Source: a virus | IMG/VR virus record: IMGVR_UViG_3300025687_000227 | Span: 1-28,645 of that record | Strand: one strand, 5' to 3' | DNA length: 28,645 nt | Part shown: positions 1 to 7,252 of the stretch, one piece after another | Layout of the letters: every line of letters starts with the position of its first letter | Position numbering within the stretch: the stretch's first letter is position 1 | Notes under the pieces: model-generated | Told to the model about the DNA's origin: nothing | Databases searched by the model: none | What the model saw: the letters and a program-made list of their open reading frames with translations, nothing else | Position numbers and translations under genes: made by a program

Positions 1-2
1 AC

Positions 3-3000
3 CGTCGTCGTCATTTGGTTCTTTTGGCTCAAAACCAAACAGGATTAAACAATCTTTTCAAGCTTATTTCCGAGTCTTACAACGAAGAGAACTATTACCG
101 TTATCCGCGTGTTGATTACAAGATGCTGGGCAAGTATTCAGAAGGCATTATCGCTGCGTCTGCTTGTTTGGGTGGTCCGTATGCCGGCAACTATTGGGCA
201 AACCGCGAGCAAGGTCCCGAGGCTGTCCGAGAAGCAATGCGCGAGACCACAAGAGAGTTTATAAAGATCTTTGGTGATCGTTGGCACGGTGAGCTTCAAT
301 GGAACAATATTCCAGAGCAGCACGAACTAAATCAGTACATTATTGAGATGCATCACGAGTTTGGTATTCCGCTTATCTCAACTGCCGATTCACATTATCC
401 TAATCCTGACGCTTGGAAGGACCGAGAGCTTTACAAGCGTCTTGGTTGGCTTGGTAAGGGCAAGCCTGATTGGATGGAGAATACTGATCTTCCGACTGGC
501 GTTGAGGAGATTGGATATGAGATTTATCCTAAGAATGGAAACCAAATGTGGGATTCCTACAAGTATTACTCAAAGACCGCTGGCGTAGAGTATGACGATC
601 AGTTGGTAATGGACTCAATCACGCGAACTCACGACATTGCTTTCAAAATGATTGAGGACTTTGTTCCTGATACAACTGTAAAACTTCCTGACTTTGTGGT
701 TCCTGCGGGACACACTGCTACAGAGGCACTTGTAAACTATGCTTTGGAAGGTTTGCGTAATCGTGGGCTCCATGAGAACAAAGAATACACTGACCGTCTA
801 AAGATGGAGTTGGATGTTATTGACGATCGTGGTTTCAGCAAGTATTTCTTGACTATGAAAGCGATCTCTGATAAAGCAAACGAAGTTCAGTTGACTGGCC
901 CCGGTCGTGGTTCTGCTGCTGGTTCTTTGGTTGCTTATGTTCTCGGGATTACGCAGATTGATCCTATCAAGTATGGTCTTCTTTTTGAGAGGTTCCTTCG
1001 CAAGGACGCAACCGATTATCCTGATATTGATTATGATGTTGCGGAGCCAATGGAACTAAAAGAGCGTCTTATGGAGGATTGGGGTCAGAACTCTGTTATT
1101 CCAATCTCAAACTGGAATACTCTACAGTTGAAGTCTCTAATCAAGGATATTTCAAAGTTCTATGGTGTGCCTTTCATTGAGGTAAATAAAGTTACATCTC
1201 AGATGATCTTTGAGGCTACTCCTGCCGCAAAGGCAAGGCACGGTATCAAGGCTGGTGTTTATACTCCAACTTGGGAAGAGGTTATGGAACTTTCTCCTTC
1301 TCTTCGTGGCTTCCTTGTAAAGCATCCTCACATCAAAACACACGTTGAGGCACTTGTAGGTCAGGTTCGGTCTTGTTCTCGCCACGCTGGCGGTGTTTTG
1401 ATTGCGGACGATCTAAACGAGCATATGCCGATTATTAGTTCTGGTGGTGTTCGGCAGTCTCCGTGGGCAGAAGGTCAGAACGTTCGTCATTTGGAGCCGC
1501 TTGGGTTTATTAAGTTTGATTTGCTTGGGCTCTCCACACTTCGGATGATTGAGGGAGCAATCCGTCACATTCTTGTTCGGCATCATAATATTCCAGAGCC
1601 GACATTCAAGGATATTCAGGATTTCTACAACAATCATCTTCACCCGGATGTGATTGACTTTGACGATCAAGAAGTATATGAGAACATTTTCCAGAAGGGA
1701 AACTTCGCCGGTATTTTTCAGTTTACCGAGGGGCGAGCACAGGAATTCTGTTCCAACGCACAACCAAAGTCTCTAGTCGATATTTCCGCCATTACTTCCA
1801 TTTATCGTCCCGGTCCTCTATCGGCAAATGTTCATGAGCAATACATTCAAGCAAAAGAGAACGCAGACGAGATTGATTATATGAATGATCATATCAAGGA
1901 AGTTACACAAGAAACTTACGGGTTCCTTATCTTTCAGGAGCAGATTGCCTTACTTGCTCACAAGTTGGGTAAGGGCGTATCTCTTGATGAAGGCAACCTT
2001 CTTCGCAAGGTTCTTACTAAAAAGGGAACCGGCAAGGGTCACGAAGTAAAAATGAAAATCCACGACAAGTTTGTTGAGGGTTGTGTTGAAAAAGGCATTC
2101 GTAGGCACGAAGCAGAAAGTATGTGGGAGCGATTTGAGTATTTCTCCGGATACGGCTTCAACAAGTCTCACGCCATTTCTTATTCCGCGATCTCTTTCCA
2201 GTGCGCTTGGCTTTGGAACTATTACCCGATTGAGTGGATGGCTTCTTTCTTGGATAAGGAGCCAGAGAAGCGAAAGGAAAAGGCAATCAACATTGCAAAG
2301 GCAAACGGCTTCTTTATCGAAAAGGCAGATGTAAATCGCTCTTCGTTTGAGTGGGAGATTGATCCAAACGATAATCGCAAGCTTATTCAGCCTCTTGCGG
2401 GACTAAAGGGACTTGGTGACGCAGCAATCCAGCAGATTGTTGATAACCGTCCGTTTGCGAATATTGAAGAGTTTCTATTCCACGATGATATTGTTTACAG
2501 CAAGCTAAACAAGAAAGCTCTTGATGTGCTAGTTCGTTCGGGAGCGATGAATAGTCTAATGGATGATCGCTTCACTGGTCGCAAGCATTTCTGGTCTGCT
2601 GTTGCAGTAGACAGAGTTTACAACCGTAAGAAGTTCAATGAGAACATTGAAAAGTATAAGAATGAAGGTGACTTCACTCCAGAAGAAGAAATCGAGAACC
2701 TAACAACAATCACAGGTATTTTCCCTATGTCTCTAGTCGTAACTCCGGAGGTTCGACAAAAGTTGGATGAATATTACATTCCGGCGATTTCAGATTACGA
2801 TCCAGAGTTGGGACTTGTATGGTTTATTCCACGCGAGATTATTCGCAAGAAAACAAAGAAAGGAAAGCCTTATTGGATTGTAGAGGTTATTGATTCGAAT
2901 TCCGTCTTGACACGCTTCCGTTGTTGGGGTATTGTTGAAGGCAAGGACAGGATTCATCTGAACCGTCCTTACATGGGCAAGTTGGATTATGACCCCGCCT

Positions 3001-3050
3001 GGGGCTTTTCAACTCGCTCAATCAAGCGTAACTTAAGATTGTTAGGATAA
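3..3050 (+). CDS. dnaE: DNA polymerase III alpha subunit, 5'-truncated by window edge
   Basis: Replicative C-family DNA polymerase that extends DNA from dNTPs at the fork. The reading frame is open from base 3 (reads RRRHLVLLAQNQTG), so the true start and the first part of the PHP domain lie outside the window; the TTG at 15 is not a real start. The remaining PHP region is followed by the palm with GPGRGSAAGSLVAYVLGIT (nt about 897) and the acidic catalytic cluster PDIDYD (about 1018-1037). KFDLLGLSTL (about 1512-1541) corresponds to the third catalytic Asp of E. coli PolC. RHAGGVLIA, IYRPGPL and GYGFNKSHA in the fingers are all typical of DnaE. A helix-hairpin-helix-like segment and a C-terminal OB-like region (from about nt 2710) close the protein. 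About 1,016 residues are visible, close to full DnaE length (about 1,160). Only two bases separate it from the next gene. Family assignment is firm; use of this type by phages is uncommon but known. Confidence 0.96.
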   Translation, partial: RRRHLVLLAQNQTGLNNLFKLISESYNEENYYRYPRVDYKMLGKYSEGIIAASACLGGPYAGNYWANREQGPEAVREAMRETTREFIKIFGDRWHGELQWNNIPEQHELNQYIIEMHHEFGIPLISTADSHYPNPDAWKDRELYKRLGWLGKGKPDWMENTDLPTGVEEIGYEIYPKNGNQMWDSYKYYSKTAGVEYDDQLVMDSITRTHDIAFKMIEDFVPDTTVKLPDFVVPAGHTATEALVNYALEGLRNRGLHENKEYTDRLKMELDVIDDRGFSKYFLTMKAISDKANEVQLTGPGRGSAAGSLVAYVLGITQIDPIKYGLLFERFLRKDATDYPDIDYDVAEPMELKERLMEDWGQNSVIPISNWNTLQLKSLIKDISKFYGVPFIEVNKVTSQMIFEATPAAKARHGIKAGVYTPTWEEVMELSPSLRGFLVKHPHIKTHVEALVGQVRSCSRHAGGVLIADDLNEHMPIISSGGVRQSPWAEGQNVRHLEPLGFIKFDLLGLSTLRMIEGAIRHILVRHHNIPEPTFKDIQDFYNNHLHPDVIDFDDQEVYENIFQKGNFAGIFQFTEGRAQEFCSNAQPKSLVDISAITSIYRPGPLSANVHEQYIQAKENADEIDYMNDHIKEVTQETYGFLIFQEQIALLAHKLGKGVSLDEGNLLRKVLTKKGTGKGHEVKMKIHDKFVEGCVEKGIRRHEAESMWERFEYFSGYGFNKSHAISYSAISFQCAWLWNYYPIEWMASFLDKEPEKRKEKAINIAKANGFFIEKADVNRSSFEWEIDPNDNRKLIQPLAGLKGLGDAAIQQIVDNRPFANIEEFLFHDDIVYSKLNKKALDVLVRSGAMNSLMDDRFTGRKHFWSAVAVDRVYNRKKFNENIEKYKNEGDFTPEEEIENLTTITGIFPMSLVVTPEVRQKLDEYYIPAISDYDPELGLVWFIPREIIRKKTKKGKPYWIVEVIDSNSVLTRFRCWGIVEGKDRIHLNRPYMGKLDYDPAWGFSTRSIKRNLRLLG
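2907..2935 (+). promoter_or_regulatory. Candidate internal sigma70-type promoter ahead of purA-like gene
   Basis: TTGACA (2907-2912), a 17-bp spacer and TATTGT (2930-2935) lie inside the 3' end of dnaE, about 118 bases before the adenylosuccinate synthetase start. The spacer end TTGTTGGGG is also found in the candidate promoter at 7196. Box quality and spacing are seen directly; activity is inferred, and a chance match within coding sequence is possible. Confidence 0.35.
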
Positions 3051-3052
3051 AA

Positions 3053-4057
3053 ATGTTAGCTGATATCGTAGTAGGTTTGTCTTTTGGTGATGAAGGCAAA
3101 GGAAAAGTAACACATCACCTTTTGAAGAATGGAGATTACACGCATTGCATTCGCTTCAATGGCGGTTGCAATGCAGGTCACACCATTTACCACGAAGGCG
3201 TAAAGTTCGTAACGCATCATATTCCTGCGGGTGTATTCTTTGGTGTGCGGTCCATCATCGGTAATGGATGCGTTGTAAATATAGATCAGTTCAATCGAGA
3301 GATTCAAATGCTCCATCAGGGCGGGGTCAACACAGATGGACTAATCTTTATCGCAAACAATGCTCACATCATTACTGATGCGCATTTAGAAGAGGATGGT
3401 AAGGATACAACTATCGGAACTACAAAGCGAGGTAATGGTCCTGCTTATCGCGATAAGTATGATCGTCAAGGAACCTTGGCCTCAGAGGCTCTTGTGGGAA
3501 CTCCTTATCTTATTGATATGTATCGGGAACTTTACGAGACAGACGAAGAGGTTGTGATCCTCTGTGAGGGCGCACAAGGCTTTGGATTGGACATTGACTG
3601 GGGAGACTACCCTTATGTTACTTCAAGCCACTGTACGACCGCTGGGGCGCTTCTAAACGGCATCCCGCCGCAGGCTGTCCGAAGGGTTTACGGTATCACC
3701 AAGGCTTACGATACTTATGTAGGAGCAAAGAACTTTCACGGCGAAGGGAGAGTATTTGATTTGCTGCAAAGTTTAGGAAACGAATTTGGTGCGACAACTG
3801 GTCGTCCTCGTCAGTGTAACTGGCTTAATGTTCGGGATCTAAAGAAGGCAGTTGATATTAATGGTGTTACAGATGTGATTATCAACAAAGTAGATATTCT
3901 TCGAGAAGTTGGAGAGTGGAACTTGCGTTCTTCAGACAACAATGCTATTATGCTCAAGTTGGGTTCAGAAGTAGCTTGGAAGCAATACATCAGACGACTA
4001 CTCAACGACAACACAAATATTAATGTTGTCTTTTCAGAATCACCAGAAAGGATTTAA
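3053..4057 (+). CDS. purA: Compact adenylosuccinate synthetase family enzyme (PurA/PurZ superfamily)
   Basis: Predicted to couple GTP hydrolysis to joining IMP and aspartate, the first step from IMP to AMP. It is 334 residues, much shorter than bacterial PurA (about 430) and like archaeal PurA and phage PurZ. Motifs: G12-D13-E14-G-K-G-K P-loop with the catalytic Asp kept; GGCNAGHT with the catalytic His at 43 but Cys at 39 where E. coli has His; IGTTKRGNGPAY; EGAQGFGLDID; YPYVTSSHCTTAG; GNEFGATTGRPRQ, the aspartate/IMP loop in the archaeal-like GRPR form; and N278-K-V-D281 for guanine recognition, implying GTP use. It starts at ATG 3053 two bases after dnaE with a weak AGGA site. Phage PurZ enzymes (dGMP as substrate, 2-aminoadenine genomes) are described as lacking the catalytic Asp, so the retained Asp favours true IMP chemistry. 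A PurZ0-like activity cannot be excluded from sequence alone. Confidence 0.9.
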   Translation: MLADIVVGLSFGDEGKGKVTHHLLKNGDYTHCIRFNGGCNAGHTIYHEGVKFVTHHIPAGVFFGVRSIIGNGCVVNIDQFNREIQMLHQGGVNTDGLIFIANNAHIITDAHLEEDGKDTTIGTTKRGNGPAYRDKYDRQGTLASEALVGTPYLIDMYRELYETDEEVVILCEGAQGFGLDIDWGDYPYVTSSHCTTAGALLNGIPPQAVRRVYGITKAYDTYVGAKNFHGEGRVFDLLQSLGNEFGATTGRPRQCNWLNVRDLKKAVDINGVTDVIINKVDILREVGEWNLRSSDNNAIMLKLGSEVAWKQYIRRLLNDNTNINVVFSESPERI

Positions 4058-4058
4058 G

Positions 4059-4523
4059 ATGATTTTACAGTACCATATGATTCACGATAATGTTCACCCT
4101 CCGACGCGATCTAATCCGTCAGATGCAGGTTTGGATTTGCGTTGGTCCCCAGCAGATTCTTCTGTTACTGCCCTACGCATTGAGCCGGGAGAGAGCAAGC
4201 TTGTTCCCACTGGTTTGCGGTTTGCTATTCCTCACGGTTATATGATGGAGATCAAGAACCGATCTAGTATGGCTGCAAAGCGTCAGCTTCTGGTTGGTGC
4301 TTGTGTTGTGGACTCTGGCTATGATGGTGAGGTTTTTGTTAATCTTCACAACATTGGTCAGCACTGGCAGACTATTGAGCCCGGTGACAAGGTAGCGCAG
4401 GCTGTTATTGTTCCGGTTGTTCACGCTCGCTTTGTGGCGTCTGAGGATCCGAACATTTACGATTGGCATCCGATTACCATTTCTAACCGGGGCGATGGTG
4501 CCCTAGGAAGCACAGGTCAGTAA
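4059..4523 (+). CDS. dut: dUTP diphosphatase (trimeric dUTPase)
   Basis: Hydrolyses dUTP to dUMP and pyrophosphate, keeping uracil out of phage DNA and supplying dUMP to the ThyX encoded about 1 kb downstream. All five trimeric dUTPase motifs are present in 154 residues: DAGLD at 22-26 (motif 1), NRSSMAAKRQLLVGAC (motif 2), VVDSGYDGEV (motif 3, uracil pocket), PGDKVAQAV (motif 4) and RGDGALGSTGQ at the C-terminus (motif 5, the flexible arm that closes the site). ATG 4059 is chosen because it follows the upstream stop by one base and has AAGGA at about 4048; an in-frame upstream start at 4023 would overlap purA and adds residues foreign to the family. The stop overlaps the next start as TAATG. 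Confidence 0.95.
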   Translation: MILQYHMIHDNVHPPTRSNPSDAGLDLRWSPADSSVTALRIEPGESKLVPTGLRFAIPHGYMMEIKNRSSMAAKRQLLVGACVVDSGYDGEVFVNLHNIGQHWQTIEPGDKVAQAVIVPVVHARFVASEDPNIYDWHPITISNRGDGALGSTGQ

Positions 4524-5086
4524 TGCCGTCCTTATTACCACTACCAAAGGATCGTTGTTTATACCTGCCTGAACAGGTTACACAGGAGTCAATGAACAAG
4601 CTAACAAAGAGCATTATTGATATCAATGCCGATGATGCGCTGCTAAAGAAGTTATATGCTGTCCACGGATTGGATTACACTCCGCAGCCTATTCAGATTT
4701 ACATTGACTCTTATGGCGGCGCCGTATACCAATGCTTTGGATTGCTTGGGGTTATGGAGAAGTCTGAAACACCAATCCATACGATTGTAACTGGTGCTGC
4801 TATGTCTTGTGGCTTTATGATTTTGATTTCAGGGCACGAGAGGTTTGGTTACAGATTATCAACCCCGCTTTACCATCAGGTTTCCACTGGGTTCTATGGT
4901 AAGGTTCAAGATATGGAAGAGGCTCTACAAGAAACAAAGCGTCTTCAAAAGTTGATTGAGGAGATTACCTTGGACAAAACCAACATCTCGAAGAAGAAGT
5001 TGGCTGATGTTCTCAAAAACAAGGTTGATTGGTATATGTCTGCCGAAGAGGCACTAAAGCTGGGCGTTATTGACGCGATCGTATAA
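4523..5086 (+). CDS. clpP: ClpP-like serine protease 1
   Basis: ClpP/crotonase-fold peptidase of 187 residues. The triad appears complete: Ser95 in GAAMSCGF, His118 in PLYHQ and Asp169 in KVDWYMSAEEALKLGVIDAI, with spacing like E. coli ClpP (97/122/171). Earlier, IQIYIDSYGGAVYQCFGL matches the ClpP oligomer-groove region. ClpP proteins normally form tetradecamers fed by Clp/AAA+ unfoldases. The start overlaps the dut stop (TAATG), so translation is probably coupled. A second, divergent ClpP lies at 10014, so the two might form one mixed barrel or serve separate roles. Phage ClpP proteins can also mature capsids, but no capsid gene is adjacent here. No unfoldase is visible in the window. Confidence 0.9.
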   Translation: MPSLLPLPKDRCLYLPEQVTQESMNKLTKSIIDINADDALLKKLYAVHGLDYTPQPIQIYIDSYGGAVYQCFGLLGVMEKSETPIHTIVTGAAMSCGFMILISGHERFGYRLSTPLYHQVSTGFYGKVQDMEEALQETKRLQKLIEEITLDKTNISKKKLADVLKNKVDWYMSAEEALKLGVIDAIV

Positions 5087-5097
5087 AGGAGTACAAA

Positions 5098-5835
5098 GTG
5101 GGATACAGTAAGTCTATTGAGTTGTATGAAGATGGTATTGGAAAGGTTGATTATGTTTCGCATATGGGATCCGACCTTGCCGTTACTAATGCGGCCCGCG
5201 TTAGTTTCGGGGTTGAGAAGGATGAGTTGGATGATAAAGATAGAAAGTTGATCAACTATCTTATCAAGCATCGTCATACCTCAACTTTGGAGCACAATCT
5301 TATAACTTTTAGATTTACTGTCCCACTTTATGTTCGTTCGCAACATCATCGTCATCGCACTTGGTCTTATAACGAGATTTCAAGAAGGTACACAGATGTG
5401 AATATTCAGTTCTATGAGCCAAAGGCTTTCAGAACACAACATAAAACAAACCGACAAGCATCAAACGCCGAAGAGTTGATCAATCCTATAATGAACTCAG
5501 AAGATGAAAGCCATCCAAAGTTTGGCGAATGGATTCATCCAATAACCGCCGCTGAATTTGTTGCAGCACATAATGCAGACTCCCTTGTTTTATTTGAACA
5601 ACTTATCGAAGCAGGCGTTTGCCGTGAACAAGCCCGTGGAGTTCTACCACAGAACCTTTACACCGAATACTACGGCACAGTCAATCTTTCAAACCTTTTG
5701 AAGTTTATCGACCTTCGCACACACGAAGGAGCACAATGGGAGATCAGAAAGGTCGCGGAAGCCTGCTTGGAGATTGCGACCGATTTATACCCTGAAACAG
5801 TTGGGGCTTACAGAAGGATTAGAAATGACCACTGA
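5098..5835 (+). CDS. thyX: Flavin-dependent thymidylate synthase ThyX
   Basis: Methylates dUMP to dTMP using methylene-tetrahydrofolate, FAD and NADPH. The diagnostic ThyX signature RHRTWSYNEISRRY lies at about residues 85-98 (RHRxxSxNExSRR). Other family features are SFGVEKDELDDKDRKLINYLIKH split across the N-terminal helices, TSTLEHNLITFRF, the active-site-containing EQARGVLPQNLYTEYY, and LRTHEGAQWEIR near the C-terminus. The protein is 245 residues, normal for ThyX. The start is GTG at 5098, supported by AAAGGAG about 7 bases upstream. With the upstream dUTPase it forms a dUTP to dUMP to dTMP route. The 3' end overlaps the next gene by 11 bases. Confidence 0.97.
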   Translation: MGYSKSIELYEDGIGKVDYVSHMGSDLAVTNAARVSFGVEKDELDDKDRKLINYLIKHRHTSTLEHNLITFRFTVPLYVRSQHHRHRTWSYNEISRRYTDVNIQFYEPKAFRTQHKTNRQASNAEELINPIMNSEDESHPKFGEWIHPITAAEFVAAHNADSLVLFEQLIEAGVCREQARGVLPQNLYTEYYGTVNLSNLLKFIDLRTHEGAQWEIRKVAEACLEIATDLYPETVGAYRRIRNDH

Positions 5836-6079
5836 TACAGCAGAAAGCGCTTTTGAGAACTTTGACTATTCATTTGACGCGATGTTGCCTTGGGCTTTAT
5901 TCGTCGTAGGTAAGTTATCTGGATTGATGGCTCTTATATCTATTTATATTGCCCCCAACCCTGTTACAGCGGGACTTATTGGGATTTATGCTGTAACAAT
6001 CTTTTCATCAGCATACTTTGGTATTCGTCGCTGGAAGGCGGAACTTGCTGAGGAGGATGCGCAGAATGAAAGTCGGTGA
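5825..6079 (+). CDS. Small membrane protein, unknown
   Basis: 84 residues, no recognised family. An acidic N-terminus is followed by two likely membrane helices (LPWALFVVGKLSGLMALISIYI and a second one spanning GLIGIYAVTIFSSAYFGI) and a charged tail rich in Glu and Arg. The start at 5825 is preferred over one 51 bases upstream because it gives the compact ATG...TGA overlap (11 bases) with thyX that is typical here. It could be a small inner-membrane protein made early in infection; function is unknown. Confidence 0.7.
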   Translation: MTTDTAESAFENFDYSFDAMLPWALFVVGKLSGLMALISIYIAPNPVTAGLIGIYAVTIFSSAYFGIRRWKAELAEEDAQNESR

Positions 6080-6272
6080 TAAAGTTCGTCTTGCTCATTT
6101 CCACGGCTCTACCGGAGATCAAATCTTGGCTGAAAGTGGAGCCGCAGGAGTAATCAAGAGCATTGAAGAAGAGCCTGAACCAAATGTTTTTACACGATGC
6201 GTAGAAGTTCAGTGGAACGACGGCATTAGTTGGCATTTCCGTCATAGGCTTATTTTGGAGAACGAAGAATGA
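6066..6272 (+). CDS. Small beta-barrel-type protein (xVGDxV family), unknown
   Basis: 68 residues beginning MKVGDKVRLAHF, then a Gly/Ala-rich turn, and ending in a segment with WNDGISWHFRHRLI. The alternating hydrophobic pattern and the opening KVGDKV suggest an SH3-like or KOW-like small barrel. Similar openings occur in the proteins at 14338, 23012 and 24393. The ATG at 6066 overlaps the upstream gene by 14 bases and follows a GAGGA site at about 6052. Role unknown. Confidence 0.7.
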   Translation: MKVGDKVRLAHFHGSTGDQILAESGAAGVIKSIEEEPEPNVFTRCVEVQWNDGISWHFRHRLILENEE

Positions 6273-6334
6273 GTGAGCAATGCCCTTATTGTGAGTGCGA
6301 TCCCTGTGATTGTGATTGGGGGACAAATGACTGA
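6269..6334 (+). CDS. 21-residue cysteine-rich microprotein
   Basis: Not counted as a gene by usual length cutoffs. It starts at ATG 6269, overlapping the upstream stop by 4 bases (ATGA), and stops at TGA 6332-6334, overlapping the ATG of the next gene by 8 bases. Five Cys fall in 11 positions in CPYCECDPCDCDWG, surrounded by acidic residues. A CxxC plus CxxC arrangement could bind one Zn or Fe ion. The exact overlap signals at both ends, the same as those between larger genes in this genome, are the best evidence that it is translated; it would also couple translation of the flanking genes. Function unknown. Confidence 0.6.
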   Translation: MSEQCPYCECDPCDCDWGTND

Positions 6335-6548
6335 AAAAGTAAACCACCCAGACCATTATGGCGGCGAAAGCAATCCATATGAAGCAATCAAAGTTATTGA
6401 GGCTTGGGATCTTAATTTTCATCTTGGTAATGTTGTGAAATACATTTCAAGAGCCGGGAAGAAGTCAGAGAACAGTATTGAGGATTTGAAGAAAGCAGAG
6501 TGGTATTTGAGCCGATATGTCCAGTTCATACAAAAAACAAATAACTGA
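6327..6548 (+). CDS. DUF3310 family phage protein
   Basis: 73 residues matching the phage DUF3310 family: VNHPDHYGG near the start, then YEAIKVIEAWDLNF, HLGNVVKYISRAGKK and DLKKAEWYLSRY. The family is widespread in phages, often near nucleotide metabolism genes, and is sometimes labelled a nucleotide kinase-related protein, but its biochemical role is not settled. The start at ATG 6327 is chosen because GGGGGA lies just upstream and the family begins near this point; the in-frame upstream ATG at 6273 would add residues that are really the microprotein's bases read in another frame. It overlaps the next gene by 32 bases. Confidence 0.85.
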   Translation: MTEKVNHPDHYGGESNPYEAIKVIEAWDLNFHLGNVVKYISRAGKKSENSIEDLKKAEWYLSRYVQFIQKTNN

Positions 6549-7035
6549 TTACATCAATGACGTTCTGAATGAAAAGAGATCAGAGTTCAGCGGTATGGCT
6601 GTGTGTCCTTTTGCTGCGCCAGAGTTGGTGAACAATAAGTTGATGATTGCTATGCTTGGCGAAGACGACAAAGGTATAAGAGATTTGTTGGAAGAGTTCG
6701 CTCAATCTGATTATGATAGTGCGATCATTGCTTTGCCGCATGAGTTAGGTCCCGAGGACACAAAGCCTTTTCAGATCTTTATCAATAAGATTTTGAAGAG
6801 ACTTGGTCTTGAAGATTACAAGAATATCTGTTTCAATCCTAATGATGAGGTGGGTATAGATGGCTTCAATCCGAGAGCAAAAGCGCCTTACTTTTTGATA
6901 AATATTGCGCACAGAAAAGTGCTAAATGATGCACATAAGTCCTTGCGCAAAACAAAATACTATGATAATCTAAATGAACAATACAGAGAGTTTTTGAAGA
7001 TCAATGAAAAAGATAAGAAAACACGTTCCGGGTAA
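6517..7035 (+). CDS. DUF1415-like protein
   Basis: 172 residues. The arrangement VCPFAAPEL near residue 30, a central ALPHELG, CFNPNDEVG and RAKAPYFLINIAHRKVL resembles the order of conserved blocks in DUF1415 proteins (CPFA, a hydrophobic strand, xFHPDY-like, SPYPxLHLLRExxVxxA). This is recall, not a search. No function is established for that family. The ATG at 6517 lies in the end of DUF3310 (32-base overlap); a strong ribosome site is not evident, so translation may be coupled. A shorter start at Met28 (6598) is possible. Confidence 0.75.
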   Translation: MSSSYKKQITDYINDVLNEKRSEFSGMAVCPFAAPELVNNKLMIAMLGEDDKGIRDLLEEFAQSDYDSAIIALPHELGPEDTKPFQIFINKILKRLGLEDYKNICFNPNDEVGIDGFNPRAKAPYFLINIAHRKVLNDAHKSLRKTKYYDNLNEQYREFLKINEKDKKTRSG

Positions 7036-7252
7036 AAGAAAACAAGAACGTAAGGAAGCAAAGGAAAGGCTTGAAAAGCAAACTGCCGCTTTCCTTGATC
7101 ACCCCAAAGAATGTTGCGTTTGCAAAACAGAGTTTGAAAGAACGCACGAGACAGTCAAAACTTGGCAAGTATCCGTAGTAGAAGATAGGGTGCGCTTGAC
7201 TTGTCCCGATTGTTGGGGTAAAATAAACGAAGTATTGGAGAACATAGAATGA
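7004..7252 (+). CDS. Small zinc-ribbon-like protein
   Basis: 82 residues. A strongly basic N-terminus (MKKIRKHVPGKRKQERKEAK) leads into a helix, then CCVC at about 40 and LTCPDCWGK near the end, so two CxxC knuckles about 30 residues apart could hold a structural zinc. The basic tail suggests nucleic acid or ribosome contact, but this is inference. It overlaps the upstream gene by 32 bases and its stop overlaps the next start (ATGA at 7249-7252). Confidence 0.7.
   Translation: MKKIRKHVPGKRKQERKEAKERLEKQTAAFLDHPKECCVCKTEFERTHETVKTWQVSVVEDRVRLTCPDCWGKINEVLENIE
7196..7224 (+). promoter_or_regulatory. Candidate sigma70-type promoter for the IMPDH/GMPR gene
   Basis: TTGACT (7196-7201), 17 bp and TAAAAT (7219-7224) sit 25 bases before ATG 7249, inside the end of the zinc-ribbon gene. 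The spacer shares TTGTTGGGGTA with the candidate at 2907. The predicted start of transcription, about 7231, would leave a short leader. Box quality is good; activity is inferred. Confidence 0.45.

Noticed and set aside
3053-4057. Claim that this is a 2-aminoadenine (Z) genome phage
   Set aside because: The PurA-type enzyme keeps the catalytic Asp, and no DatZ, MazZ or Z-tolerant DpoZ polymerase is visible in the window.
5940-5948. CTATTTATA inside the small membrane-protein gene
   Set aside because: The motif is 118 bases before the next start and encodes part of a membrane helix, so it is probably chance.
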